Positions 43,104 to 55,625 of a DNA stretch of 64,000 nt are shown here, piece after piece. Each line of letters opens with the position of its first letter. Within the stretch, counting starts at the first letter, position 1. Under the pieces are notes generated by a model, which saw only the letters and a program-made list of their open reading frames with translations, searched no databases and was not told the DNA's origin. The stretch is from Nemophila menziesii (Eukaryota > Streptophyta > Magnoliopsida > Boraginales > Hydrophyllaceae): NCBI GenBank assembly GCA_029959085.1, contig JARWIR010000031.1, forward strand, positions 6,262,001 through 6,326,000, read 5' to 3'. The position numbers and the translations under genes were made by a program.

Positions 43104-44230
43104 TGATCACTAAAGAAGAGAAACAACTACCGCAAATGTACAGGTCGCCCAAGTAATAAGTAAGTAAAAACGAGATAAATCATCTCTACAGGGATTGCGA
43201 GGTAAAACATTAGTGTTTAAATGATAGATAGAACTAATTGTGATGCAAAGTAAATAAAAGATAAATAACGATATTTTTGTTTTTTTTTTTGTGATTAAAT
43301 GAAAGAAAGTAAATTGACTAGATTAAATGAAAAGACAAGAAAGTAATGACTAAAGATTACGTAAATATGAGAGGTATACTTGAGTCTCGCTAAGATTTCA
43401 TCTATGTTCATATATCTAATACTTCTGTTTAAGGGTCAAATTGGTAATTCTATATTATTAAGAACTCTAAATTCTCCTAACTCTTTCCCGATAGACTTAA
43501 AAGCTATCCTACATTTTACAAACCCCGTCAGGGCGATTATAAGCTATGTCCAGATGATTAAGACAATTACCCAATTGGTTACGCGGTTTGTCAAGCACGT
43601 CAGGATCAATGACGAATACCACACGTCTATTATTTAGTTCGGTAATTAAACCCCCTCCTCCCGAATGATCACTGCCACTTGTGAATAGCTTAATTACTAA
43701 TACCTATTTCTAATTGGTCAAACTAAAAACAGTAAACAAGCAGGAAATAATAGTCAACATGAAAAACCTAACTCGAAACTGAACCACAATCCAAAATTCA
43801 AAATTATGAAATAAATTAAACTAGGGCTTAACCCATTACGCGATTATCAAGTATAAAAGTGTTTAGCTCATATTCATATAAAAAACAAAAAAGAAATTAA
43901 TTATATACATGTTTCATAAAAACAAAATGAAAAGATAAAACCTAACTAAAAGAATAATCTTGAGCTGTTGGTTGGAGAAAGGAGTTATCCAGCTTCTGCC
44001 CTTGCCTCTGCCTTTAGAAATATGGATTAATATTAAGCGTATGTGAAAGCTCTAGTTAATGAGGTCTTATATAGAGCTTAAAATGGATTGGACCTTTATT
44101 TGACTTAATTAAATGATTATGGGCCCAAGTCTATTTTACAATTCCCGCAAACTGCTGAACACACTTTAGTAAAAAAATATAACTTTCCAACGTAGGTCCA
44201 AAGCACCTTATTCTACTTCATAAATGTCTC
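43104..44230 (-). mobile_element. Probable solo LTR in the loop of the inverted repeat, unit 2
   Basis: Counterpart of 8855-9990, with the minus-strand TATA box (complement of 44067-44074) preserved. The outer boundary is uncertain. Confidence 0.45.
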
Positions 44231-44310
44231 TAACTCGGAGGTGCACCTTTTCAATTTTAACCACCAGACCTGAATCTACACCGTTTGGGCTCAGAAAGAC
44301 CTAGAAGTGA

Positions 44311-47300
44311 CGACGTTTGCTCTACTTCTACACCGTTTCACCAATGATCTTTGGGTATTTGAGTAGTAGTTTCTTGTCTTAACATGATTCTTCGACTTTT
44401 ATTCTCCTATCTTATTTCACTATGTGACGATGTGTCCCACGAATATATTAAAGAGGTTATTTTTAATTGATAGCGATAAATCTCCCATACAGATCAATAT
44501 TCCTTTAATTTCTTCAAAAAGTAATATTGTCGGAAAAAGTGTGTTAGATGTAGTAAGTAAAATTTTCACCTCTTGATTTCATTTTACAAAAATTAATCAT
44601 ACTATTTTAGTTCTTATCCCCAAAACGGATGATACTTCTCCATGGATGCTTTCTGGCCTATATCTTATTGTAACGTGGTTCACAAGTCTATCACGATGCG
44701 AATTTCCAATTGTATGAATTTGATCCTAGATGGAATCCTAGATAAGGATAAAAATTCTTTCGTCCTAGGACATCTTAAGTCTGACACCATTCATTTGATG
44801 TAAGAATTGTTAAGAGGTTATAATAACATTTATATCTTCCTATATGCACGATCAAAATTGACTTTTAGAAAGCTTTTAGCACAATTTCATTGAGATTTGT
44901 TAATGGAGTCCTAGTGTATTAATTTTTCTGGAAAAGTACATTGGATCGACATTACCATCATATTCATTATCCATTAATGGAGGCTCTCGCAGATTTTCAA
45001 AGGTTCAAAAGGGTTGTGTCAAAATGATCCTTTATATCCTTATATTTTTACCTTACGTTTAGAACATTTTTCTCGAATGATTAAGAAATGGACGATCGAG
45101 CGTTATGTCTATCACCTAAAATATTGAAAGCTTAAATCACTCACCTGGGATTTGCGGACGATCTTATGATTATGGCTAGAGGTGATTGAAGATTTGTTGA
45201 AATCCATATAAAATGAATGGATTATTTCAGCGAGTGTCTGGGTCTTCGTATGAACTTTATTAAGTCTAATTTATATTTTGTGGAAATTAAGAATGAAGAA
45301 AAGTTAGTTTTATAAAGGTTTTGACGAAAACGCAGTTGGGGATGATGATGTTTAAATATATAGGAGTTCCTCTAGGGGAATCTTGTGTGATAACGAATGA
45401 TTATCAACATCTGAGGGTTAAACTGAGAAAGTGTGTGAGATTGTGCAATGATTCGATTTTTGACTTATATTGTAAGGCTCAAACTCATTTGATCTGTCCT
45501 CCAAGGTATTAAATGTTTTTGGTTTGCAATCTTTCTGATTCTGAGTAATATGCGTAGTGATATTATTAGTATTTTCCATAAATTCTATTTGAATAAAGAG
45601 TGTTTGTGTATATCTTGGGAGAAAATTTGCACTCCCAGGATAGAAGATGGTTTGGGATTGAAGGATCTTCAGGCATGGAATAATTCTATGTTAATGAAAA
45701 CCGTGTGGCGTATCATTGTTGGGAAAGATTGGTTGTGGGTTGATTAGGTGAAAGTTGAGTTGGGTTACTGTAAGTTGCATCAAAATAGTCCACAAATAAT
45801 TAACCCTCAAGAAAATAATCATAATACACTATATAATTAAGTGAATAGTATGGGATAATGTCACTTTGTGACAATGATGATGAAATGCATCAATTAGATA
45901 TGGTAGTGATGTCAACAAGACTAGTGGGTGAAGTAAGCATAAAAAATGAAGAATTATTGGGTAACAAAATTGTTGATGAAGAATTGTTGGTAAATTTGGT
46001 TGGATCATGTGATCGAGGAAATGAATTAGACAAGTGTTGAAAATTCTACGGGAAGAGCCAATAGAAGGTGCCACGTCCCGTTCAAAGGGTTAATACTGGT
46101 CATGAAGTGATATAAAATGGGTACGAGCCACGTCGTGTAGGTTACTTACAGACTGTAGTTGACTATTCAACACAATGGAATAGTGACGGTACAAGTCCAA
46201 TCATCCAATGCTTCCACTTGGCAATGAAAATTCCATAACTGACCATGCCCCATACGTAGATACTGACAATATCAATCCATCCATCCATTAGCACCCCTCC
46301 ACTTCGTAGAGGTATTGCGAAAGAATATTTTGTCTTCACTAATTGTGGTGAATCTGACCATGCAGGTCCAGTCAATCCGAGCGTGACACGTGGAGCTGAT
46401 AAGGAACTAGCAGTTGTTGACCAAGCAAAGAAGTTGAATGATGAGTGTAGCAGACCTGACTCTCGTAGCCTGACATATCACATGAAGCTGCCAATAGTCG
46501 TAGTTGACTATTCAAAGGTTCCAATTTCTGATTGTACTATTGTAGCGAATATGATCAAGCCAATCATGCCATCTTGACTAGTATTATTGAAGATCAGTAA
46601 CAACTTTAAAAGATGACTGAATTTGTGCTACCAACCAACATATACCACATCGCATCAACCATACAATAACTTCGATAAATTTGTGTGCACATAGTATGAA
46701 CCAGAATGTAACACGTGCCGATTAAAGTCAATGAGAGTGAACCAACTCTTTCAATCAACAGAGAAGTATGAGTAGCATCACTAGGTCACACATCCAGCGT
46801 GTACGAGCGTGCGGGCGTGTGGGTGTGTCAAACCTTAGACCGACCATCATTCCGCGAATGAATCGTCACCAAAATTATTTGAGTCAACGCTACTAATTTA
46901 ATAGTCAAACAAGTCAATTTTTGAGAAGTAGAGGCATTTACGAGCATTCAAACCCCCGGACGATGACTTTTGTGCTCGATTTTCTCCCTAACCATATGTG
47001 AGAATTGTTGGGAACCGGAGTATCATACGTATTATTATCCTGGAACGAACCTTGTTGGTCAAATATTAGACGATCTAGTTGGTTGTGCGAGGGGAACAAT
47101 TATTAATGTCATATATGGTATTAGCCTTGAAAAGATCCACATTTTGAATATGGTATTATCCTATACCGAGCCTCGGTTGATCAAAACATAACTGATCTAG
47201 CTGACTGTACTAGGGATGCTGATAGTAGCGTCACACATGTTAATGGCCTAGACCGAGCCACAACTGACAGTAAATGTGAGACACGGGGTATGGGCTGAGA

Positions 47301-47560
47301 CCAAGCCTCATGGGACCATGGGCTATATAAGCCTTAGAATGTCCTCATCAACACGTTGGTCCGAGTCACACCTACCAATCATATAGAGACGCCTATCTTG
47401 ATTTGAGCACTCAAGCCATTAACAAGCTTTCTGCGACGCTGTACGACGTCTTTCAAACTCAATCTTATCACTAACCATGTGCAAACAATGTTTGGAAACT
47501 AAGTGTGATCCCCAAAAACTGTGTTATTATTATGATGATGCTCTTATGGATATGGACCTG
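44311..47560 (-). repeat. Right arm of inverted repeat, unit 2
   Basis: Counterpart of 10075-13300 and inverted partner of 21970-24747 plus 42392-42915. The direct 10-bp duplication 'gcgtgcgggcgtgtgggtgtg' near 46807 is longer than in unit 1. Confidence 0.8.
44480..45750 (+). pseudogene. LINE reverse transcriptase fragment, right arm, unit 2
   Basis: Same motif order as 10250-11515. The catalytic F-A-D-D-L-M-I-M box (45151-45162) is intact, as is the I-S-W-E-K-I-C-T-P-R-I-E-D-G-L-G-L motif near 45615-45660. Frames are broken throughout. Confidence 0.85.
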
Positions 47561-50500
47561 ACTGTGTACTTTTTGGTGATGGTTTGAGTCAGCAAACAAC
47601 TTATGCTTAGCGTTTACAGTCACATATGATATATGTCGTGGTGTGAGATGGTGTTTAGCATTTTTAGAGGGATGAGTACCATATCTAGCTCCCTCAAATG
47701 ACTCATAAAGATGAAGGCAGGAGTGACTTGGAGGGGGAAAGTGTGGTGTATTGGATTTGCAGATATGGTTTAATCTATCTGGATAAGACGGAACAAGTGA
47801 GTTCACTAGGGAGTGGTCACTACCAATGACGTTATTCTTAAGGGAGATCAACTTTGCAGCTATCACTCACTTTTTGTCGTGTACCTTCATCTTCCCATTT
47901 CAGAAGTTAGGGGGTTCATCTTAGATGTACATTGATATATACATGTAGGATCTATGAGGGAGTAAGACTACACTTAACGTACCACTAGATTACCAATTTT
48001 GTATTGGTTCCATCAAATGTATAGTTTTTAGTCTCTTTTTGTTGTCTTATTAATACCATGGTTCTCACCTAACGGAAAAAATTAGGAAAAAAATAGTTAA
48101 TTGTATTGTGATACCTTATTTAACTTTATATAAAATTTATTTGTTAAAATGTAATCTAGGTTCGTAATTGAATTAAATAAGAAATATTTATTGGTTACTA
48201 AAAACAAAAAAATGGGAATACAAAAATGGAGGAAAAGAAAATAAATGTAACTCCAATTTCACCTATCCCACATGTTTGGCACGCCCAACCACCCTCCCCA
48301 ATTCGGACCCCACTCCCCACCACCTGGCCTAAACCCCTTTCCCACATCCCTATATTTGATAAATCGAATTTTCACTTTTTAGATAAATAGAAAAAAAATC
48401 TTAAAAAAGATTACATGACAAATCTATATTATACCAGAGCATTGACATGACCAACCAAGTTATAAAGGCCCAACTCGAGTTTTTATTAGCCAGAGATTAT
48501 CCACTAGCTGAAACCCTATATAAAAGTCTAGCTTAAAAAATGAGGCTCGAAGTTTTGGGCCTCGGATAAAAAAATTGGTTCTCGAGCCCATCTGATACAC
48601 ACGTACACTTTTCACAACGAAAGACCTTAATATATTATCCCCCCACCCAACCATGTCGTCTCGGTTTATCTTATCGTATATGTGTCACCATACTCTCTTC
48701 TCCCAGATAAACTTAACCCTAACTCTACATTTAGTGAAATCATCAATAAGTAGTCTATAAGCCTAAATCAATAGTATTTTTTGATGATTTACACGGTAAA
48801 TATACACATTAAATATACTCTCTTTTCAAAAGTATGGGTTGTCATTTAAATCTCTCAGATTTGGTAGGTCGAAATGTTTTTTTTCGTTAAATGATAGAAT
48901 TAAATTTTCCATTTTTGTCAATCCAAGTTGTGTAATTGTCGTTTGTGCAGATTACTATTGTTGATTTGCTCAGATCTTTCAAATGCTTGAATATATATAA
49001 CTCGTGGTTGATCCGGCAATGGTTTAAATTACCATCTCCACCATGTTTTGAGTAATTTCTTCTACTTTTCTAATGTTTGTTTATTATTTATTTAATTTAT
49101 ATTTTATATATAATTTTTAGACTTGTAATTTATTTGTTGGATTCGTTATTTTTTATGTCTATTATACAAAGAATAAAATCCAAATAATTGTGTATTCTTG
49201 AGCATTATTACAAACCCCTTATTTACTTTAATTACGCTATTTATTTTACTTTTATGTTTTTTCATATATATGCAATATTGTAAACATATTTTAAATAAAT
49301 CTAAGTGGTTTTATAGATGTAATATGATATTGATAGTTTTTTATTTGTGCGTTTAGACTAATAATTTATTTTATACGTGTTTATGTATATCTAATTTTAT
49401 TGATTCTCGTTCTCTTTTTATGCTTTACATTGTAGTTTTTTATTTTATATGAAATTATTAAAATTGATTTACTTATTGTTGAGTCGTATAATATTATTTG
49501 TGCATAAAAATCATTAAGGTGTGCATATTTATATATAATTTTTCATTGCATTAAGATTTTTATACTTATGCGATGAGTGTAAAGTATGTATAAGATTTTG
49601 CATGATTTTGTATTCAAGTGTATATGAACATTAATTTTTAATGTAAATAGTGATTTCTATGTATGTTATATTCAGATTTGTCATTATCCATGTGTTATAT
49701 GATCTTTTATGTTTTATCATGTTAGTACATGTGTTGAAGTGAATAAAATAATAAAATTAATAGAGTGGTTTATAAACGGATATAGTATATTTTGTGTGAT
49801 TAAATGGTGATTTTCCTGACAAAAAAAAAATGGTGATTTTGGAAATTTGTGAGACTATTTTATGTTGATGTATATTTTCCAATGGATATAAATGTATAAA
49901 ATGTAGAGTAAATTTCCCTTTTTCTACCCCGGTTGTCAACCTATCCCCAATTTTAAAAAAAATTCTACATACACACTATACTTAAAAAACACGAAACGTC
50001 CAAAAAATCCGTTAATTGACCCACGTGTGCGGAATATGTCTAAAATAATTAATTTTTTGCAATCATTTTAAAAATTAAAAAAAAAAACCTCTTTAGGGAA
50101 GGTAATTTTGCCATTTCAAGTATAGTTTATTGACTTATATAATAAGTGATACATGACTACTTATATTTTTATTTGTTCAATGTTACAGAATCAATCATTA
50201 TCTTATTTTAAACAAGATTGATGGTCATATCATTTCAATTATATAAGGTAATCTATTCTTACTATTAACATATTTTACTTGAATTATATGAACCTTGGAA
50301 CCTGAACTATGAATCATGTAACATGAATCATAAACCATAAATTCTAAATTAAATTTTACAAATGTGTTATATATATATTATGTATAAGCCATGCATGAAG
50401 GCATTGAAAAAAGATTGTTCTTTTATCTTGTAGAAGATGAAATAAAATAAATTAAGTGTGTCTAAAATTTAATTAAGAGTAAATATCCATTTTACCCTTG

Positions 50501-51026
50501 TATTACAACTTGATTGAAAACTTACCCCTTGAAATATAAAATGTGTATGCTCACCCTTGTATAAAGTTGTTGGATAGACCTTCTCAGATCCATAATCAAT
50601 AATTTCTATCTTTACTAAGTCAAACCCCTTTCATTAGGACTGTGATAATTTTTCATGATTTCGTGGATCATTTTGTTTGCACACTACACATTTCCACAAA
50701 CATTTTATAATATTAACCATGTATACCTAAAAATTATCACAACACCAAAAAGAAACACCACAAAAAATTTGTTATAAATATTTTTAAAATTTAAAATGTT
50801 ATGTTTAAAAAACACATAATGATACTTTTCAAGTGTTTTTTAGGGTCTAAAAACACTTTTAAAAATCTAGAATAACTTTCAAATGCTTTTAAAATAAACA
50901 CTTTTTAGCAAGCACTTACTAGTTGAGGACCTGACGTTGAAAGTTTCCCAAATAGTCTTTAAACTTTGTTTTACTTCAAATAGGGTACATGAAAATTGGT
51001 TCTAATATTTTTTCATACTATGGCAG
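47561..51026. other. AT-rich region without a supported gene, unit 2
   Basis: Counterpart of 13301-16707, differing by small indels. Two of these are informative: a 26-bp insertion with its own target-site duplication at 49815-49840, and a block of about 70 bp with short inverted ends at 49901-49970. Unit 1 retains a short segment after 'aaaacacgac' (about 15644-15668) that unit 2 lacks. Confidence 0.45.
49815..49840 (+). mobile_element. Minimal retroposon insertion with 11-bp target-site duplication
   Basis: Unit 1 reads 'taaatggtgattttggaaat' at 15550. Unit 2 has ATGGTGATTTT twice (49804-49814 and 49830-49840), separated only by CCTGAC and a run of A. This is the signature of target-primed reverse transcription that aborted after a few bases of a LINE or SINE 3' end. 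Confidence 0.7.
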
Positions 51027-51928
51027 GGGTCTAATCTATTTTGCTCATTCACAAATAGAGCAGGGCTTGAAATGCTGGGCGTAAATAAATCGGATATGCT
51101 AAGAATATCATTAGATATGCTATTAGAGGACTTGGATGAACCAGGAACGTTCAGTAATGTCATTCAAGATGTGATGCACCAGGTAATTTGGAAGACTCTT
51201 CACCTTTTTCTTTTGGGCGTATAACCGTCTTTTTCATTGTTGAATAGTTTTCAAAATAATAAAAAGGATGAAGAAATACAAAAAGTTGAAAATATAGTAG
51301 TGGATTACAGAAGTGTTGAATATACCCTCTGTGTTATAATAAAAATGCCCATATATACCCTTCAAAGACCAAAATGCCTTTAAAATTAATTTATTTTATT
51401 TTACGTATCCTATTTACAATACAATATAAAAATTAAAAAATTAGTCTCCACTCTTACTCGCACCAATAGATTTCTTTTTATTAACTTTTTATAAAATAAT
51501 ATATTTTTGAAAAAAATAAAACTAATTTTAAAAGGTATTTTAGACTTAAAAAGTATATATTATATCTTTTATTATATTACAAGTACATATCTTAGTTGGA
51601 TTTTTTTCGGGCTTTCTCCATTTATTGTTGTTATGCAAAACATATGATTTTCTAGGGGTATAGCATTGTTATGCTTTGTTTCATAATTAAAAAAAATCAA
51701 ATTTCAGAAATTACAAATCTTTTCTTATTTGTTTTACAAAATACAAAACAATCCTTCTAACATGGCTTTCACTTTTCAGGCTCTACTTGTTTAACTTCAG
51801 GATACTTCTAGAATCCTAAAGAGCTTCTTATCTTATATGAGAAAGTCGTTGTCTGGAAAGTTCTGAATCAGGTGGGCGATCTCCACATCATTGCCTTTTT
51901 ATTTACCGGCTGGTCCATTGCCGATTGA
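51027..51928 (+). pseudogene. Two-exon gene remnant, unit 2 copy
   Basis: Counterpart of 16708-17612. The 52-codon exon (51027-51182) is still open, with substitutions. The second exon has lost one G at the splice acceptor (CAG/GCTCT instead of CAG/GGCTCT) and contains a TAG, so it cannot give the unit 1 peptide. Decay in one copy with the other still open fits loss of constraint. Confidence 0.4.
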
Positions 51929-52917
51929 CGCACATGCATCTATAAACCTTCACAATTAATTGATTGCTCTTTCCAGTTGATTTGGAAATTAAGATCCATA
52001 CGAGAAATTAAAATTCTAGTCAAACACTAGTTGTAGAGATTTTATTTTTTAAATGTGTGCTGTATGCATAAAACTATTAGAGTTTATGATTACTATTAGA
52101 GTTTATGATTAGGTTGTGCAAGCTTATTCTGAGGTTATCCTTTTTTCCTCTCATTGCTATTTTTTTCTTATATTGCATATGGTCTCCTTAGAAAAATGTT
52201 ATGAATTTGGTATTGGGGTATAAGTTTAGGGTCAAATGAATAAATGACAAAGTCCATGTGAAAGTGATGTTTAAAGAAAAAATATTATGTTAATACACGC
52301 TAACAATATATTAAGATTTTCTTCCTTTTCTAAATTATAAATTAAACAAAATCACAGCAAAATAATAAAAAATGCTAACTAGGAACTAAATTAGGGGAAA
52401 TAACATTGGATGGATCATACAAAGACTTCCTTTTTTAAAGTTTGAATAACGAAAAAAATCTCAAAACTCAAAAGTTGTGTTACAGAAAAAATTTCATAAC
52501 TCATAAATAAGGAAAGATCAAGAAGACAAAATAAGGTGGAGTTTGAAATATATTAGATTTGTGGGTCAACGTCTTTCAAATTTTTTAAGGTAAAAATAGT
52601 ATACATAAATGAATAGTTACACATGTTAAATTCAATACCATTACGTGTATCGTTCCTTTAATAGGTTGAACTTACCAGTTAGAATTTACCCAAAAATATA
52701 CAAACCTAACACCATTGAACCTAATTTATATAGTATCATTAAAATTAGGGTAAATGACATATAGAGTATTGGAGACTAGATTTTTGTCCTATGGGAAGTA
52801 GTGAGAATCTTATTTATTTAAAGAGAACTCAAGGATGACCAAATACTAAAATACCCTTAATTACACTAAAAGACCAAAAAATTGTGAGTGTTGTCACTTT
52901 TCATCTATAATCACTAC
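51929..52917. other. AT-rich sequence, unit 2
   Basis: Counterpart of 17613-18584. A short local duplication of 'ctattagagtttatgatta' lies near 52074-52110. No gene is seen. Confidence 0.4.
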
Positions 52918-53225
52918 ACACCTACCACCTACCTCCAACCACTGACCTCCGACCACCGACCACCGATAACCAACCACCGACCACCCAAAAAATAGAGTAT
53001 CAGAAAAATATAGAGTATCGAAGAAAATATAGAGTATCGGAAAAAAATAATATAGAGTATTGGGAAAAAATATAGAGTAACAAAAAAATCAATGAGTATC
53101 GGAATCAAAACAATGAGTATTGGAATAAAAAGAAATAGTAATATTCAAAAAAAAAAATAGAGTATTCATTACAAAATTTAGAATACTCTATAAAAAATAT
53201 AGTGTACTCTATAAAACTAGAGAGT
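52918..53225. repeat. Short tandem repeats, unit 2
   Basis: Same CCACCGACC-type and ATAGAGTATCGG-type arrays as 18585-18895, with slightly different spacing. Confidence 0.75.
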
Positions 53226-53228
53226 ATT

Positions 53229-53614
53229 ACATTTTTTTTCTAATAGCTAACTTAACCGCTACCTAATAATAAGAAGAAGAAAAAACTAATTCAAACTTAA
53301 CAGCTACCTAATTACAACAAAAAAAATAGCTAAACAAATCTGGTTTAACCAGATCTTACAACCCAAAAAAATAATGCATCCGCTTCTCGCAGGAAGAAGC
53401 GCTGCCGCCACTCGCTGACACTATTCTCTTAGCTGCGAGCTGCTGAAATGGTGAGATGGACATGAGAAGGCGCTGTGGTGGTGCAGAGGCGACGGCTTGG
53501 AAGTGCAGAGGTCGGACCTGGGGTGCTCGAAGGTCGTGTTAGCTGGGGATTCATAGCTAGACCTGGTTACGGATGCGCACGAGTCTTTTTCTTTCTCGAT
53601 CGGAGCTCAGGCGA
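53229..53614. repeat. GC-richer cassette copy a, left part (unit 2)
   Basis: Homologous to 18905-19290. It is interrupted by the copia element directly after 'ctcaggcga' and continues at 59859. Confidence 0.7.
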
Positions 53615-54618
53615 TGTTGGACATCTGTGATGACAAAAAAAACATTTGATAGTCAATATTGGTTTTTAACTCTTCCCACATCGGTGGGTTATAAAGAGTT
53701 ATAGCTATTTTTATACTATGTGATTTCAACTTAGTCCAAATACCCAATAATCATGCACATGGCAAGGCATTGATCTAGCCCACACGCGCGCACCACCACC
53801 ACCACCACCCACCCGCCCGGCCCGGCACCGGCGACGGCGACGGCGACAGCGTAAGGCGTGGGGCGTGGGTCGTGGGGAGTTTGGGGAGTTTGGGGAGTCA
53901 AAAAATGAAAAATGAAATGGATTTTGTATCAGCTCTTATAGTGGGGGGTTGACTACTCAAACTTAAACGTTGAGACAAATCTCCACCAATCTCGCACGCG
54001 TTAAGGTGAAAGAATATCCCAGCAGCTGTTACTTAGACAAGTCAAACACGTGGGAATATCAAAGGAGGTCAACTAAGCTGTTACAGAAAATCAAATCAAA
54101 TCAAAAACGTGGGGGTTACAAGACAATCAAAAACGTCAACCCAATTAAGCCAATTTCGGGAGGAAATCGTGGGCCTTAATGGAGACGTTTATGAAGGCTT
54201 GGGTCCTCCTCTACACTCCCCTATATAAAGAGCACTCACTCCACTTTCCGAAGCTACGAAAATACACCAAGGAAAAACTCTCTGCCTCACCACCTTCTCT
54301 CTATAATTTCCTAAACGTAGTTTTAGTTCTGTTAGAGATACCGGTCACGCCGGAATATCTTTTTAACAACCATAGTTTGACGGTGACTTCGTTTTTCTTT
54401 ATCGTGTAAGTGTATTTTCGTTTTACGTGTATTGTTATTCGAATTTCCGTGTATTGTTATTTCAATTTCCGTGTAAACGTTATTTCAATTTCCGTGTAAT
54501 TGTTATTTCGTTTTTCCGTGTAATAGTTTGTTTACACTTAAACGCGTTTTTTATTCTCATAATTTTTCTTTTCGGGAAACCATTTCTTTTGTAAAACCGG
54601 TGATTACTTTTAATCACA
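53615..54618 (+). repeat. 5' LTR of the copia element
   Basis: Contains a GC-rich simple-repeat stretch (CACC and GGCGAC units, about 53785-53850), a TATA box (tatataaa, 54222-54229) and, downstream, four tandem copies of a roughly 24-bp unit containing 'tttccgtgta' (about 54412-54530), presumably in the transcribed R/U5 part. Confidence 0.92.
54222..54229 (+). promoter_or_regulatory. TATA box of the copia LTR
   Basis: 'cccctatataaagagcac' is the strongest core promoter in this LTR. It is conserved in the 3' LTR at 59456-59463. Confidence 0.7.
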
Positions 54619-54665
54619 ATTTAAAAAGATATTCATTTTCTTTTTTTCACCGGTTATTTTTGAAA

Positions 54666-55625
54666 ATGGCTCTTCCGATTTCGGCTGTTGGTTCCTCTTT
54701 GAACACAAAGCCTCTTCTCGACGCAAACAAGTTGGAACCCCTTAATGGTTCTAACTATAAGCGTTGGGCGCAAAAAATCATGGTTTGCCTTGAAAATATG
54801 AACTCGACTTTGCTATAGTCGAGGCTCCTCCTCTTTTGGAAATTGGAGCACATACTGAACAAGAGCTAGCTAGGCATGCTGCCCTCGAATCTAGGTTCAA
54901 TAGAGCTAATACCATGGCTCGGGGCTGGATGTTGAACCACGTTACTAATCCCATTTTTGACCTCCTTGCCAAAGAGAAATCGGCAAAGGTCATATGAGAA
55001 ACTCTCGAGAAGAAATATGGGGCTGATGATTCGGGTAAGAAAAAGTACGTGACTGGGAATTGGTATAACTTTAGACTTATGGATCAGAAACCCATGACTG
55101 AACAACTCCATGTGTACGAGAACCTATGCGCGGAGGTTATCGCCAAAGGCGTGAAGATGTGTGAAATTCTTCAAGCCAACACTTTGCTTGAGAAATTTCC
55201 CCCATCTTGGAGTGAATACCGCAACCACCTCAAGCACAAAAAGAAAGAAATGACCCTCCAAGAGCTCATCAGCCACATCCAAGTCGAAGAAGCGAATCGA
55301 CTAAAGGATAAGTCAATCTCTTTCCCTTCTCATTCCTCCAAAGCTAATCTAGTCGAAGGTTCTGGCCAAGGTAACAAAGACAGGTTCAAAGGGAAGGGAA
55401 AGCAATAAGGGTCCAACAAATCTAAGTCTGGGGGAAACAAGAATCGCGGAAACTCCAACAAACAAGGTGGAGGATTCAAGATCTCTGGTAAGATTCAAAA
55501 AACTAAAGGGGCTTGTTACTGTTGTGGCAAAGAAGGGCACAAAGCTTTTGAATGTCCCCAGAGAGCTGGCCAGGGTCCCAAAGCAGCCGCGAATCTGACT
55601 GAGACCGAAGAAATCATCGCTGGTA
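54666..55625 (+). pseudogene. gag: copia gag (broken)
   Basis: Starts at ATG 54666 (M-A-L-P-I-S) with the usual 'L-N-G-S-N-Y-K-R-W' motif of the copia gag N-terminus. A UBN2-type capsid region follows (about 54780-55330, K-K-Y-G, F-R-L-M-D, L-L-E-K-F-P-P-S-W). A zinc knuckle CX2CX4HX4C (C-Y-C-C-G-K-E-G-H-K-A-F-E-C) lies near 55515-55560. A frameshift near 54800-54815, TGA near 54996, TAA near 55406 and a stop near 55632 break it. The product would have coated element RNA in virus-like particles. Confidence 0.85.
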
